DNA of 64,000 nucleotides from Bacillus sp. FJAT-27445 (lineage in GTDB: Bacteria > Bacillota > Bacilli > Bacillales > Cytobacillaceae), in contig NZ_LMTI01000002.1 of NCBI RefSeq assembly GCF_001510665.1, positions 642,044 to 706,043 of the forward strand. Direction: 5' to 3'. The notes beneath the pieces are model-generated. The model was given only the letters and a program-made list of their open reading frames with translations, ran no database searches and was not told where the DNA came from. Numbering within the stretch: the first letter of the stretch is position 1; every line of letters starts with the position of its first letter. Of this stretch, positions 63,937 to 64,000 are shown in pieces. Made by a program: the position numbers and the translations under genes.

Positions 63937-64000
63937 TGGAGCGGGTGATGGGAATCGAACCCACGACATCAGCTTGGAAGGCTGGAGTTTTACCATTAAA
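63937..64000 (-). tRNA. tRNA-Gly (anticodon TCC), 5' end cut by window edge
   Basis: The 3' 64 bases including CCA are present: anticodon loop CTTCCAA, T-loop GGTTCGATTCC, acceptor CACCCGC. The 5' end lies beyond the window. Confidence 0.94.

Overview
The window is a chromosome segment of a spore-forming, low-GC Gram-positive bacterium of the family Bacillaceae. The evidence is gene content and order that largely follow the B. subtilis ytmP-leuS-metK-men-trnB neighbourhood, AGGAGG-type ribosome binding sites, frequent TTG and GTG starts, an alpha/beta spore DNA-binding protein, Cse60, T-box and SAM-I leaders, and a tRNA array ending Gly-Ile-Asn-Ser-Glu. The genus cannot be fixed from the sequence; a Bacillus or Mesobacillus-like organism is a guess. 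Nearly all of the window is ordinary core chromosome, with no prophage, transposase or CRISPR array.

Layout: 1-8 kb holds trmB, ytzH, ytmP, a type I pullulanase, a lipid kinase, thpR, D-amino-acid transaminase and pepV. 8-18.6 kb holds ytzE, an RsuA-type pseudouridine synthase, the lipid II flippase YtgP/MurJ, ytfP, cse60, a SASP gene, a 52-bp tandem repeat, ytwF, T-box-controlled leuS and an MFS transporter. 18.8-24.7 kb is the main accessory block: an apparent six-gene operon for dissimilatory nitrite reduction to ammonia (nrfA, nrfH) with its own CcmF/CcmH/CcmI-like maturation proteins and one unknown membrane-anchored protein, preceded by a perfect Fnr-type box.

25-37 kb holds ytzC, the tRNA-modification pair ytqA-ytqB, ytpB, ytpA, ytoA, asnB, SAM-riboswitch-controlled metK, pckA with a CcpN-like operator, ytmB and ytmA. 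37-48 kb holds the ytlACD ABC transporter, ytkD, several small genes, luxS, yidD, a beta-carbonic anhydrase, an orphan zinc-binding lipoprotein behind two Zur-like boxes, the second cytochrome bd oxidase ythAB and a DUF1540 gene. 48-60 kb holds an ABC-F ATPase with a long attenuator-like leader, the whole menFDHBEC operon (menaquinone synthesis) and the divergent menA, then yteA. 60-64 kb holds glgD and glgC, a 750-bp AT-rich gap, and the 3' end of a tRNA array with a duplicated piece of tRNA-Asn.

Together the men genes, cytochrome bd and Nrf describe a menaquinone-based respiratory chain able to use oxygen at low tension or nitrite. The most unusual items are the ABC-F leader (upstream ORF plus two terminators), the nrf maturation genes (a CcmH-like protein without the CxxC motif and an unknown protein), the 52-bp repeats with TTCG-loop hairpins, and the tRNA-Asn duplication.
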